A stretch of DNA of 64,000 bases from Clostridium rhizosphaerae (GTDB taxonomy: Bacteria > Bacillota > Clostridia > Clostridiales > Clostridiaceae): assembly GCF_016765585.1 (NCBI RefSeq), contig NZ_JAESWC010000001.1:434001-498000 (forward strand), given 5' to 3'. Shown piece after piece: positions 22,962-31,862 of this stretch. Each line of letters begins with the position of its first letter. The first letter of the stretch is position 1. Both the position numbers and the translations under genes were made by a program. The notes below the pieces were generated by a model that had not been told where the DNA came from, did no database searches, and worked only from the letters and a program-made list of their open reading frames with translations.

Positions 22962-25715
22962 TTAAAAGTTCTTGCAAACCTTCGCCTCAATTATTTCTAT
23001 CCCGCTTTCACCAAAATACAGCTTTATATAATTGTTAATATTTGTAGCCGCATAAAAGTTTACTTCTCTTTCGATAACTTTACCGTTAGTTCCGTTTATA
23101 GTAATAGTTTCGATTATATGATTATTTATAAATATTGATAAAGGCATTTGTGACACTTCACCGGCATCCGATTTCATTTTGAACTTTATACTGTACTCTC
23201 CCTTTTGAGGAGTTTTAATATCAAATATAACTGAGCTGCTTTTTTCGGTTTTAATATTAGAGACCTCTAACTCAAGTTGTTCTTTTACTATGCCGCTTTC
23301 AATAATATTTTCTATGCTTTCTCTTTCTTTGTATGCATTTAACTCTGACCAATTTTGTTCTTCCCCTATAAAGCGTTTCATTGCGGGAGAATTCAAAACA
23401 AAGCCGCAAATATTAAGTGCATTTCTTACAAGCTGTCCACGAGAAATATTCCCCTTTTTAAGCTCTTCCTCTGCATTATCTTGATTACTGTTAGCCTCAG
23501 GATTTGCAGTTACCATAAACAAATCATTTTGAGCACGTATCATAGCTGCGGTATTTTGAGAGGATGCAGGCCCCCCCTCATCATTCATTTTAGCCCACCA
23601 GTCAGTCATGACAATTCCATTAAATTTCCACTCACTACGAAGAACAGTGTTTAACAAATCAAAATTTCCTGCTGTCCAAATACCATTTATAGCCCCATAG
23701 GAAGTCATAACACTATATGCTCCTCCCTCTTTTACAGCTATTTCAAAACCTTTTAAGTAAATCTCTCTAAGAGCTCTTTCAGATACAATTGAATCTATTT
23801 CTGTACGCTTGAATTCCTGATTGTTGCAGGCAAAGTGTTTTATAGTTCCTGTGGCACCATATTTATGCATACCCTTAAGTTCGGCTGCCGCTATCTTTCC
23901 TGTAACATATGGGTCTTCTGAAAAATATTCAAAATTTCTTCCATTCAGCACGCAGCGATGTATATTCATTCCCGGTCCTAAAATTGTATCAACCTTATTT
24001 TTTCTAAGTTCCATTCCCACCATTTCAAACAGCTTTTCTATTAAATCTACATTGAAGCTGCAGGCAAGAGCTGTTCCGTTAGGCAAACTAAAAGCTTTAC
24101 TTCCATCATCCATACGTATGCCTGATGGTCCATCGGCACAGCAAGCAGCCGGAATACCAAAGTACTTTAGCTTATCAGTTATTCCTCCAAAAGCTCCGGC
24201 TGTTCCAGGGGTAACCTTTGGGGAACACATACCTTCTCCTCTGCTCATGCAAACTAAATCATGATCAGTTAACTGACCTAAAAACCCAGGTAGCGAAACT
24301 TTTTCCTCATAAACATCCTTTAATTTGTATCCTTTATCATCTGTAAAAGAATCAACGCTGCTGCCTTTATAATTTAATCTTTCTTTTAAATTTATTGTTC
24401 TTATAGGAACTTCCTCTTCTGTCATATTGTAACTTCCATTGATGTCTTGAGAGGGTTTTAACCTATTAAAGGTATGAGTAGGTGCAAGGGCCTCCTGCAA
24501 TTCCTCTATAACCATTAATTTTTCTAAAGTATAACTGCCTGCTAAGGATGTATTTCTTACATCAAAGCCAACATATATTTCATATAGTCCTTCCTCTAAT
24601 ACATAACAGGACTTGTTATTTGTTAATCCCGAATCATCATAGGAGGCAAGCTCCTTTAACAAAACCTTAAACGAAATTGTTTCACTTTCTCCTGGCTTTA
24701 ATAATTCAGTCTTTGCAAATCTTACAAGATTTCTAACAGGCTTTCCAAGAAGACCCTGTGGAGGACAAACATAAACTTGAATTACTTGTTTTCCTGGAAC
24801 ATTTCCTGTGTTTGTAACAGTAACATTGAAGTTTATTGTATCCTCTATCACTTTATAAGAGTCTGAGAAATATTCAAAGGTTGTATAAGAAAGTCCGTAT
24901 CCAAAAGGATATCTAACCTTTTCTTTAGCAGCAGTTTCAAAATATCGATAACCTACATATATATCTTCTTTATAATAATTTCTTTCACTATCTCCAAAGT
25001 TATCAATGGCTGGATAATCTAATATATTACATGCAATGGTATCAACTAACTTCCCCGATGGGTTACTTTTTCCCGTAAGAATATCGCAAACACCATTTCC
25101 TCCCTCGCAGCCACCCTGCCACACATAAAGTATTGCCTGGGGATTATATTTAACGGTCCACTCCATATCTATTACATTTCCTACGTTTAATAAAACTACA
25201 ACTCTCGAGAAAGTGCCGCAAACAAGCTCTAGCATTTTGTCTTCTTCATTCGAAAGTAAATAGCTTCCTTTCTCAGCGCTGTTGTCTTTATCTTCGCCTG
25301 CAGTTCGTCCAATGATTACTACTGCTATATCAGACTGCCTTGACGCTTTATCTACAAGCTCCTTAGTAAGCGGCATTTCTTTTTGGCACCATGGTTCCTG
25401 CGCCCAGCCCTTACCCATATCAAAAGGATTTTCTTTAGTCCATGCTTCATATACACTAAGCAGCTCTTGATTTATAGTGATATCCCCGCTAGCTTTTAAA
25501 GCATCTAAAATTGAAACCACATAAGGTGGATTCACCATTCCTCCCGAGCCTGTTCCGCTATAATAATAATCAAATTGTATTCTTCCAAAGACAGATACAG
25601 TTTCGCCTTTATTTATAGGAAGAGTATTATTGTCATTTTTAAGCAATACACATCCCTCTGCTGCTGCCTGCCTTGCTATATCTGAGTATTTTTCCCAATC
25701 AAATTGATAATGCAT
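22962..25715 (-). CDS. GH3 beta-glucosidase with circularly permuted domain order
   Basis: A 917-residue family 3 glycoside hydrolase. Its domains are in swapped order: the alpha/beta sandwich that is usually C-terminal comes first (about 10-270: GCVLLKNDNNTLPI, VSVFGR), then a fibronectin-III-like domain (about 290-380), then the TIM barrel that is usually N-terminal (about 450-760: ADGPSGIR, LGPGMNIHR, GTIKHFACNNQ, and GIVMTDWW with the nucleophile Asp near residue 705). This is known from Ruminococcus albus and Butyrivibrio enzymes. No signal peptide, so it acts inside the cell on imported oligosaccharides. It follows the Opp operon across two hairpin-element copies. Confidence 0.9.
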   Translation of the reverse strand: MHYQFDWEKYSDIARQAAAEGCVLLKNDNNTLPINKGETVSVFGRIQFDYYYSGTGSGGMVNPPYVVSILDALKASGDITINQELLSVYEAWTKENPFDMGKGWAQEPWCQKEMPLTKELVDKASRQSDIAVVIIGRTAGEDKDNSAEKGSYLLSNEEDKMLELVCGTFSRVVVLLNVGNVIDMEWTVKYNPQAILYVWQGGCEGGNGVCDILTGKSNPSGKLVDTIACNILDYPAIDNFGDSERNYYKEDIYVGYRYFETAAKEKVRYPFGYGLSYTTFEYFSDSYKVIEDTINFNVTVTNTGNVPGKQVIQVYVCPPQGLLGKPVRNLVRFAKTELLKPGESETISFKVLLKELASYDDSGLTNNKSCYVLEEGLYEIYVGFDVRNTSLAGSYTLEKLMVIEELQEALAPTHTFNRLKPSQDINGSYNMTEEEVPIRTINLKERLNYKGSSVDSFTDDKGYKLKDVYEEKVSLPGFLGQLTDHDLVCMSRGEGMCSPKVTPGTAGAFGGITDKLKYFGIPAACCADGPSGIRMDDGSKAFSLPNGTALACSFNVDLIEKLFEMVGMELRKNKVDTILGPGMNIHRCVLNGRNFEYFSEDPYVTGKIAAAELKGMHKYGATGTIKHFACNNQEFKRTEIDSIVSERALREIYLKGFEIAVKEGGAYSVMTSYGAINGIWTAGNFDLLNTVLRSEWKFNGIVMTDWWAKMNDEGGPASSQNTAAMIRAQNDLFMVTANPEANSNQDNAEEELKKGNISRGQLVRNALNICGFVLNSPAMKRFIGEEQNWSELNAYKERESIENIIESGIVKEQLELEVSNIKTEKSSSVIFDIKTPQKGEYSIKFKMKSDAGEVSQMPLSIFINNHIIETITINGTNGKVIEREVNFYAATNINNYIKLYFGESGIEIIEAKVCKNF

Positions 25716-25730
25716 AATTTTATCCTCCTT

Positions 25731-25880
25731 TAACTCGGATTACTGGGTAGTTTAAGAGCGCTCGTTCCACTCGCAAACTACCCGCCAAAGTCCATTTAGG
25801 ACTTTAGCCTCCTTAACTCGGATCACTGGGTAGTTTAAGAGCGCTCATTCCATTCGCAAACTACCCGCTAAAGTCCATTA
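25731..25880 (-). repeat. RBS-associated hairpin element, tandem copies 2a and 2b
   Basis: Two units 83 bp apart lie between oppF and the GH3 gene. Both second hairpins have arms GGGTAGTTT/AAACTACCC (plus-strand 25745-25753 with 25775-25783, and 25828-25836 with 25858-25866). The proximal unit has first-hairpin arms GCTAAAGTCC/GGACTTTGGC; the distal one has lost its left half. The junction between the units is an intact AAGGAGG (25808-25814 region), and AAGGAGG at 25724-25730 is the GH3 RBS. Confidence 0.85.
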
Positions 25881-25923
25881 CTAACAGGTATTTATTTAAT
25901 TAACATAACCTATAACTGTGTGC

Positions 25924-26913
25924 TTATTGGTGAAAGCATCGTATAAATTGTCCTTCACTAACCTCTCTCGCTTCTGGAAATTCCCTTGAACATCTTTCTT
26001 CAGCAACAGGACATCGGCTTCTAAACGGACATCCTTTGCTTTCCGGCGTCCAGACCGTAACTTCCGATTCTTCGTCTTTTAACACAGGAAGTTCCACTGC
26101 TTCTTCTCTTTCAGGATCTGGAGCTGCCGCAATGAGAAGCTTTGTATATGGATGCTTGGGATTAAGAATAACTTTATTTACCTCTCCCCATTCTACCATA
26201 TGTCCTGCATATAAAACTATAATTCTATCAGCAAAATATCTTGCAGTTGCTATATCGTGAGTAATATAAATAAATGATTTTCCATTTTCAGTTTTTAATT
26301 TGTTCATTAGGTTTAAAATACCTAGACGAATTGACACATCAAGCATAGAGGTTGGCTCGTCCGCAAAAATCACTTCAGCACCTACAGCTAAAATTCTTGC
26401 AAGGTATGCCCTTTGTCTTTGACCTCCGGAAAGCTGGTACGGGTTCTTGCTTCCCTGTTCCTCAGGAGGAACTAATCCAACCATAGTTAAGTATTCATCC
26501 ATCTTTTCCTTCATAGTTTTCTTATTAGAGGGATGATACAGCTTAAGCGGTCTCTCCAAATGATAGTAAATATTATGCAAAGGATTAAGCGAGGAGAAAG
26601 GATCTTGAAAAATCATTTGAGATTTCTGACGATAGATTTTTAGTCCATCTCCCTTAAGCTTATGAATATTATTATTTTCAAAGTTCATAGTTCCGGAGGT
26701 TGGATTGTAAAATCTCATTGCAACTCTGCAGATAGTAGACTTTCCACAGCCGGATTCTCCAACAATAGCTAATGCCTCACCTTTATACAAGTCAAAAGAT
26801 ATATCATTTAAAGCACGTAAAGTTTTCTTAGCTGAGAAAAATCCTTTTCCGCCCACTTTAAAGTCCATAACAACATTTTTAACACTAAATATCGGTTGTT
26901 TCTCTTCTTTCAT
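25924..26913 (-). CDS. Opp/Dpp-type oligosaccharide ABC transporter ATPase F
   Basis: A 329-residue ABC ATPase. Walker A is GESGCGKST, the signature is LSGGQRQRAYLARIL, Walker B is VIFADEPTSML, the H-loop is YITHDIA, and the C-terminal Cys-rich region GCPFRSRCPVAEERC is the iron-sulfur-like zinc motif of OppD/DppF proteins. It powers uptake together with the partner ATPase and the two permeases upstream. Start at the ATG at 26913 (GAGGTG RBS); it begins 13 bp after oppD. Sugar context marks it as a cello- or gluco-oligosaccharide system rather than a peptide one. Confidence 0.92.
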   Translation of the reverse strand: MKEEKQPIFSVKNVVMDFKVGGKGFFSAKKTLRALNDISFDLYKGEALAIVGESGCGKSTICRVAMRFYNPTSGTMNFENNNIHKLKGDGLKIYRQKSQMIFQDPFSSLNPLHNIYYHLERPLKLYHPSNKKTMKEKMDEYLTMVGLVPPEEQGSKNPYQLSGGQRQRAYLARILAVGAEVIFADEPTSMLDVSIRLGILNLMNKLKTENGKSFIYITHDIATARYFADRIIVLYAGHMVEWGEVNKVILNPKHPYTKLLIAAAPDPEREEAVELPVLKDEESEVTVWTPESKGCPFRSRCPVAEERCSREFPEAREVSEGQFIRCFHQ

Positions 26914-26926
26914 ATCACACCTCATA

Positions 26927-27892
26927 CTACAATTGTAATGGATTGTGGCAATAGAAGAACGACTCTTTATTACGAGTAAATTCAGGTTCCTTTACAGAGC
27001 ATTCCTTACATGCTCTGAAGCAACGCTCCTGAAATCTGCACCCCTTAGGAATACACTTTAAATCTAGAGGCGTTCCCGGTATTCCTTCCATATACTTAAT
27101 TTCTCCCTTTAAGGAAGGGAAGGAGTTTTTTAAGCCATAAGTGTATGGATGGCTGGGATTATGCAAAATCTTATAAGCAGGTGCCTGCTCAACAATTTTA
27201 CCTGCATACATTATGGCTATTGTGTCACAGAACTCCATCATAAGGCTTATATCATGTGTAATAAATAAAATAGAGAACTTAAATTGTTCTTTAAGCTCAT
27301 AAATACGTTTTAAAATATCTCTTTGTACTACTGTATCAAGAGCAGTAGTAGGCTCATCTAATATTAAAAGCTTTGGTTTAAGTGCCAAGGCCATAGCTAT
27401 AACCGCTCGCTGACGCATGCCTCCTGAAAACTGATGGGGATAGTCCTTTAACCTTTCTGCAGGAATGCCTACAATTGATAAAAGCTCTTCTGCCTTTTTT
27501 CGAGCAATCTTTTTATTATCAGTAATACCATGATATTTAAATATTTCAAAGAACTGTTTTTCCATAGTAACTACAGGATTAAGGCAATTCATAGCTGACT
27601 GGAATACCATGCTTATGTCATTCCATCTAAACAGCTGAAGTTCCTGTTCTGACATAGCTAATATATCTTGGCCATCTATACGAATAGAGCCGCCTGATAT
27701 TAGTGCAGGAGGTCTATGCAGTCTCATAAGGGAGTATGCAATGGTACTCTTGCCGCAGCCAGACTCTCCGGCCAGCCCAAGACTTTGACCTTCTGCTATA
27801 GAAAAGCTCACATTATCAACAGCTCTTATATAGCCTCCATCTCCTGTCACATAATCAACACAAAGATTTTCTACTGTAAGCAAATTACCCAT
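26927..27892 (-). CDS. Opp/Dpp-type oligosaccharide ABC transporter ATPase D
   Basis: A 321-residue ABC ATPase with Walker A GESGCGKST, Q-loop MVFQSAMN, signature FSGGMRQRAVIAMAL, Walker B LLILDEPTTALD, H-loop FITHDIS, and the C-terminal Cys-rich segment CIPKGCRFQERCFRACKEC typical of OppD. It forms a heterodimer with the F subunit at the membrane. Two bp separate it from the upstream permease gene, showing tight operon coupling. Confidence 0.92.
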   Translation of the reverse strand: MGNLLTVENLCVDYVTGDGGYIRAVDNVSFSIAEGQSLGLAGESGCGKSTIAYSLMRLHRPPALISGGSIRIDGQDILAMSEQELQLFRWNDISMVFQSAMNCLNPVVTMEKQFFEIFKYHGITDNKKIARKKAEELLSIVGIPAERLKDYPHQFSGGMRQRAVIAMALALKPKLLILDEPTTALDTVVQRDILKRIYELKEQFKFSILFITHDISLMMEFCDTIAIMYAGKIVEQAPAYKILHNPSHPYTYGLKNSFPSLKGEIKYMEGIPGTPLDLKCIPKGCRFQERCFRACKECSVKEPEFTRNKESFFYCHNPLQL

Positions 27893-27894
27893 AT

Positions 27895-28848
27895 TTACAT
27901 ACTCTTTCCTTCCTGTATTTTTGTATTATCAAGATTTATATTTTTTAGCTTTCGCTGCTTTTTCTTAATTCTATAATAGGCTCTCATAATTCTTTGAGCT
28001 CTAAGTTTAGGGTTTGAAACTTCATCAATAGAGAAGTTAATAAGAGTAAGGCCTGCTCCGAATATAACAATTCCGGAAATAGGTCCAAGTAATTCCCACC
28101 ACATGCCAGCTGTCAAAGCTCCTGATTTCTGCGCATTATATAGCATAGTGCCCCAGGTAACTGAAAGCGGATCTCCAAAGCCTATAAACTCTAACGTAGC
28201 TTGAGCCATAATAGCATAAATTAATGTACTAACAAATGCTGAACTTATCATGGAAAGCATATTTGGCATAATTTCTACAAACATGATTCTTAGTTTTGTT
28301 TCTCCCATGGTTTCAGCAGAATATATAAATTCTCTATTGCGTATACTCATGGTCTGAGCACGCAGCACACGTGCATTCCAAGGCCAAGAGGTCAATCCTA
28401 TTATGATACAGATTAGTACTGGTGATACTCCTCCTAAGAGAGAAGCAATTATTAAAAGCAGTACTATGTTTGGTATAATCATTAAAATATTAATGATTGT
28501 AGTCATAATGCTGTCATACACTCCTCCGAAGTATCCGGAGCTGATACCGAAAAATAAACCTAAAAAAACTGTAATTGCACCGGCAAAAATACCAACTGTG
28601 ATTGATTTTCGTCCACCATATAAGGTTTGGGAGAAAACATCGTTACCTAATTGAGTAGTACCCAAAATGTGGGTAGCTGAAGGTCTGCTGTGATATTCTC
28701 CTATATATCTATGTGTTGGATCATGAGTGGTAAACAGCCCCGCCCCTATAGTAAGAAACAATATTATTATAATCAGCAAAGCTCCAATGGTTGTCTTAGG
28801 GCTGTTTCTAAAAAAGCTCACTAGTTTACTGTTCCATATTCTTTTCAT
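27895..28848 (-). CDS. Opp/Dpp-type oligosaccharide ABC permease C
   Basis: A 317-residue permease with an N-terminal OppC-specific region, then the BPD transport domain: six hydrophobic segments and the ATPase-coupling EAA loop SAETMGETKLRIMFVEIMPN. The start is set at the ATG at 28848 because AAGGAGG lies 4-10 bp before it; a longer in-frame start would place codons inside the hairpin element. It pairs with the B permease to form the channel. Confidence 0.9.
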   Translation of the reverse strand: MKRIWNSKLVSFFRNSPKTTIGALLIIIILFLTIGAGLFTTHDPTHRYIGEYHSRPSATHILGTTQLGNDVFSQTLYGGRKSITVGIFAGAITVFLGLFFGISSGYFGGVYDSIMTTIINILMIIPNIVLLLIIASLLGGVSPVLICIIIGLTSWPWNARVLRAQTMSIRNREFIYSAETMGETKLRIMFVEIMPNMLSMISSAFVSTLIYAIMAQATLEFIGFGDPLSVTWGTMLYNAQKSGALTAGMWWELLGPISGIVIFGAGLTLINFSIDEVSNPKLRAQRIMRAYYRIKKKQRKLKNINLDNTKIQEGKSM

Positions 28849-28859
28849 AACTTCCTCCT

Positions 28860-28944
28860 TATAGTCGGAAGCACTGAGCAATTAAAGATTACTCGCTCCC
28901 GCTCGCTAATTGCTCGTAAAAGTCCATTTAGGACTTTTACCTCC
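28860..28944 (-). repeat. RBS-associated hairpin element, copy 3
   Basis: It fills nearly the whole gap between the B and C permease genes. On the minus strand: AAGGGAGG, first hairpin GTAAAAGTCC/GGACTTTTAC, second hairpin arms GAGCAATTA (plus 28907-28915) and TAATTGCTC (28876-28884), apical GCGAGCGGGAGCGAG, tail CAGTGCTTCCGA, then AAGGAGG, the RBS of the C permease. The AAGGGAGG head starts 4 bp after the B permease stop. Confidence 0.88.
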
Positions 28945-28949
28945 CTTCA

Positions 28950-29948
28950 TTAGTTCTTACCTGCACCCTGTCTTCTAATTCTAGGATCTAAGAAGGTTAT
29001 ACTTATATCAGCAAGAAAATTGGCAGTAAGCATTAATACTGTAGTCATTAAGAGTATTCCCTGCATTAGAGGATAATCCCTTCGATTAATGGCATTTACC
29101 ATAACCTTTCCCAGACCAGGGTAATTGAAAACCTGCTCTATAATTAGTGAACCTCCTAGTAGGAACCCTATCTGCATTGCAAGAGATGTAACAACGGGCA
29201 GAAGCGCATTTTTAGCACCATAGCCGAACATTATTTTTCTATCTGGCACGCCTTTGGCAATTCCCATAACGATATAATCTTCACCAAGTTGATTAATCAT
29301 GTTAGCTCTCATGCCCATGATTCCACCAAGTCCAGTAATAAGAATTGAAAGTACCGGCAGAAAAGCATGGTAAGCAACGTCCTTTATATATTCAAAACTA
29401 TTTTGCGGTGTAAATAAGGGAGTAACTGCATAGCTTCTAGGAAATATGCCCGTAAATCCAAGGGCAAAGCTTAAAACAATGGCGACAACCACAGAAGGAA
29501 TATTGGCCAGTATTTGTCCACCTACAGTTAAGGTTGTATCCATTCTGCGTCCACGTCTCCAGGCAGCAAGAATACCAAGAAGTGTATTTATTATAAATCC
29601 GAGAATCATTGCTGTTCCCATAAGGAACACTGTCCATCTTAGTCCACGTTGAACTGAATCTAAAACTGTTTGAGGATAATAGGTAAAAGAAACTCCCCAA
29701 TCACCTTTAAATATACTAATAATATAATGAAAGAAACTTAAGAGAAGTGGCTCTTTTTGATTGTAACCAAACAATTTCTCTATAGCAGCAATGGTACTAG
29801 CATCTATTTTCCCTCCTGATTGATAAAGGGTTGATATATACATTTGAACAGGATTACCCGGCATCATACGAGGGAGAAAAAAGTTCAGAGACACCGCTCC
29901 AAAAAAAGCTACTAAATAAAAACCTAATCTTTTTAAAATATACTTCAT
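28950..29948 (-). CDS. Opp/Dpp-type oligosaccharide ABC permease B
   Basis: A 332-residue permease. The N-terminal OppB signature is KRLGFYLVAFFGAVSLNFFLPRMMPGNPV, and the EAA loop is YIVMGIAKGVPDRKIMFGYGAKNALLPV, followed by SLIIEQVFNYPGLGKVM. Six hydrophobic spans. Start at the ATG at 29948 with TGGAGG ahead, rather than a longer in-frame codon at 29972. It comes after the solute-binding-protein gene, with a hairpin between them that may reduce its transcript level. Confidence 0.9.
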   Translation of the reverse strand: MKYILKRLGFYLVAFFGAVSLNFFLPRMMPGNPVQMYISTLYQSGGKIDASTIAAIEKLFGYNQKEPLLLSFFHYIISIFKGDWGVSFTYYPQTVLDSVQRGLRWTVFLMGTAMILGFIINTLLGILAAWRRGRRMDTTLTVGGQILANIPSVVVAIVLSFALGFTGIFPRSYAVTPLFTPQNSFEYIKDVAYHAFLPVLSILITGLGGIMGMRANMINQLGEDYIVMGIAKGVPDRKIMFGYGAKNALLPVVTSLAMQIGFLLGGSLIIEQVFNYPGLGKVMVNAINRRDYPLMQGILLMTTVLMLTANFLADISITFLDPRIRRQGAGKN

Positions 29949-29965
29949 CACTTTCCTCCAGCTCC

Positions 29966-29996
29966 CGGTCAACTACCTTCTAACGCTCAATTGACC
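29966..29996 (-). repeat. possible degenerate hairpin-element relative upstream of permease B
   Basis: A minus-strand stem CGGTCAATT/AGTTGACCG (one G-U pair) with loop GAGCGTTAGAAGGT lies directly before the GGAGG of permease B. The position matches the second hairpin of the repeat family, and the loop starts with GAGCG, but the first hairpin and the CAGTGCTTCC tail are missing. Confidence 0.4.
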
Positions 29997-30011
29997 GTTG
30001 TTTGTAATAAA

Positions 30012-30036
30012 GTGTGGCATGAAAGCCATGCCACAC
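30012..30036 (-). terminator. intercistronic hairpin between solute-binding protein and permease genes
   Basis: Perfect arms GTGTGGCAT (30012-30020) and ATGCCACAC (30028-30036), followed on the minus strand by TTTATTAC. Partial terminators in this spot commonly make the binding protein more abundant than the membrane components. Confidence 0.65.
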
Positions 30037-30062
30037 CTTTGTAAAAATATATTCATATTGCC

Positions 30063-31778
30063 TTATTTCTTTTCTACTGGTCTTAAATCCATAAGCTGTA
30101 AAAGTTTTGAGTCGTGGTTGCAGTTTGCAGGGTTGAACTTTGGATTTTCCTTTGTTGCCCAGCCAGTAAATCTGCTGTCGTTGTAAACAAACCAGTTACC
30201 ATTGTGAAGTATTGGAATATTAATCATGTTTTGTGCAAAGAACTGTTCAACTTTGCTAGTTATTTCTTTTAACTCTGCGTCAGATGCACTTGGCATTTTA
30301 GCAATTAAGTCGCTCATTTCCTTGTTAACATAGTTATTTTGGCAAGTTGACCACCAAGTTGAAGTTAGAACTCTGGAGGAATCGCCGATTGTATCAAAGT
30401 AGTACTTCCATATATCTGGTGAACTTCCATAAGCGGTATAAAGAACGTCATGGTTTCCTGTTTTCCAAGTTTCAGTAACTAGAGAAAGGTCAAGAGCTTT
30501 TGCTTTAGCATTTATGCCTGCTTTTTGAAGTCCTTGTGCAGCTATTGCAGCACCATCATTCCAGTCACTCCAGCCTGCAGGTGATATGATTTCAAAAGCA
30601 ATCTTTGATCCATCTGGATTTTCTACAAATCCGTCACCGTTTGTATCTTTAAAGCCTGCTTTAGCAAGTAATGCTTTGGCTCCATCTATATCAAACTTAG
30701 TGTACTTAGCCATTTCAGCTTGTGCTGTAGCATCCTTATATCCGAATAAAGCTGGTGGTAATCCTGTATTTGTAGGAATTTCTTTTGAAAGATATCCATA
30801 AACTGCTGAGTCAATTATAGTACTTCTGTCAACTGCCATGGACATAGCTCTCTTGAAGTCTGCATTGTTGAAAGCCTTAAGGTTATCCTTGTTTTTTGTC
30901 ATATAGTTGAAGGAAATACGTACGGAGTCATTCATTCCATACCAGAACTTGCGGTGTGAATCTCCTTGTACATAGTTCTTTTCAGCATCTGGTATAAATA
31001 AGTGAGCCCAGTCAATAGTTCCACCTTGAAGTAATGCTAGACCAGCATCATTTCCATTGTACTGAGGAATTCTAAGCTCATCAACAAAGAGCTTATCTTT
31101 TTGCCAGTAGTTTGGGTTTCTATCTAAAACAACCATTTCTGATGCAAAAGACTTAACTACTGAGAATGCACCTGTAACAACAGGATCCTGTAATACATAA
31201 GTGGCAGGGTCAGTTACTTTTGCAAAAATATGTTCTGGTACTATCCATTTTTGGAAGAACACTGAGTTTCTAGCAAAACGATTAGCAACCTTCATAATAA
31301 TTTGTACAGTGTAATCGTCTACAATTTTAACAGATTCAATTTTTCCTTTTTCTCCCCAGTCACCGTTTCTATCGATTTCAGGGTGATCCTTTGAATAAGT
31401 GAAGGAGAAGGCAACATCTTTAGCAGTAAGGTCTTGACCATCACTCCACTTTACGCCTTTTCTTACCTTTACAGTAAGTGTTTTGTTGTCTGGCTCTGAT
31501 GTAATGCTTTCAGCAAGCCACATATGTTCCTTGTTATTGTTGTAGCTGTCGAAAACAACTAGCGGCTCATACATGAAGCCTTGTTCAAATTGATAAACGT
31601 TAGTAACAAATGGGTTGAAGTTTCTCACCCAACCGTCATTCATTTCCATAAGCGAAGTAAGAACAGCAGGTTCTTTTTTAGTGTCTGTATTAGTATTGTT
31701 TGGCTTTGTCTTGCTGCTGCATCCAGCTAAAGAAGCTGTTAAAGCAATAGCAATCAAAATTGAAATAGCTTTTTTCAT
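30063..31778 (-). CDS. family 5 extracellular solute-binding lipoprotein
   Basis: A 571-residue lipoprotein: signal peptide with lipobox SLAGC (Cys20), then the SBP_bac_5 fold (Opp/Dpp/cellobiose-binding family) with typical segments VKWSDGQDLTAKDVAFSF, NPNYWQKDKLFVDELR and KRAMSMAVDRSTI. In Thermotoga and other anaerobes family 5 proteins beside beta-glucosidases bind cello- or mannan-oligosaccharides. First structural gene after the LacI gene, and probably the most highly expressed. GGGGG precedes the ATG. Confidence 0.9.
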   Translation of the reverse strand: MKKAISILIAIALTASLAGCSSKTKPNNTNTDTKKEPAVLTSLMEMNDGWVRNFNPFVTNVYQFEQGFMYEPLVVFDSYNNNKEHMWLAESITSEPDNKTLTVKVRKGVKWSDGQDLTAKDVAFSFTYSKDHPEIDRNGDWGEKGKIESVKIVDDYTVQIIMKVANRFARNSVFFQKWIVPEHIFAKVTDPATYVLQDPVVTGAFSVVKSFASEMVVLDRNPNYWQKDKLFVDELRIPQYNGNDAGLALLQGGTIDWAHLFIPDAEKNYVQGDSHRKFWYGMNDSVRISFNYMTKNKDNLKAFNNADFKRAMSMAVDRSTIIDSAVYGYLSKEIPTNTGLPPALFGYKDATAQAEMAKYTKFDIDGAKALLAKAGFKDTNGDGFVENPDGSKIAFEIISPAGWSDWNDGAAIAAQGLQKAGINAKAKALDLSLVTETWKTGNHDVLYTAYGSSPDIWKYYFDTIGDSSRVLTSTWWSTCQNNYVNKEMSDLIAKMPSASDAELKEITSKVEQFFAQNMINIPILHNGNWFVYNDSRFTGWATKENPKFNPANCNHDSKLLQLMDLRPVEKK

Positions 31779-31862
31779 AGATATACCCCCTTTTTATTTT
31801 AAAACCTTGCGGTTTTAATACAAATAATAATCATAACCTTTCCTAATGCATGAATGTTTAAA

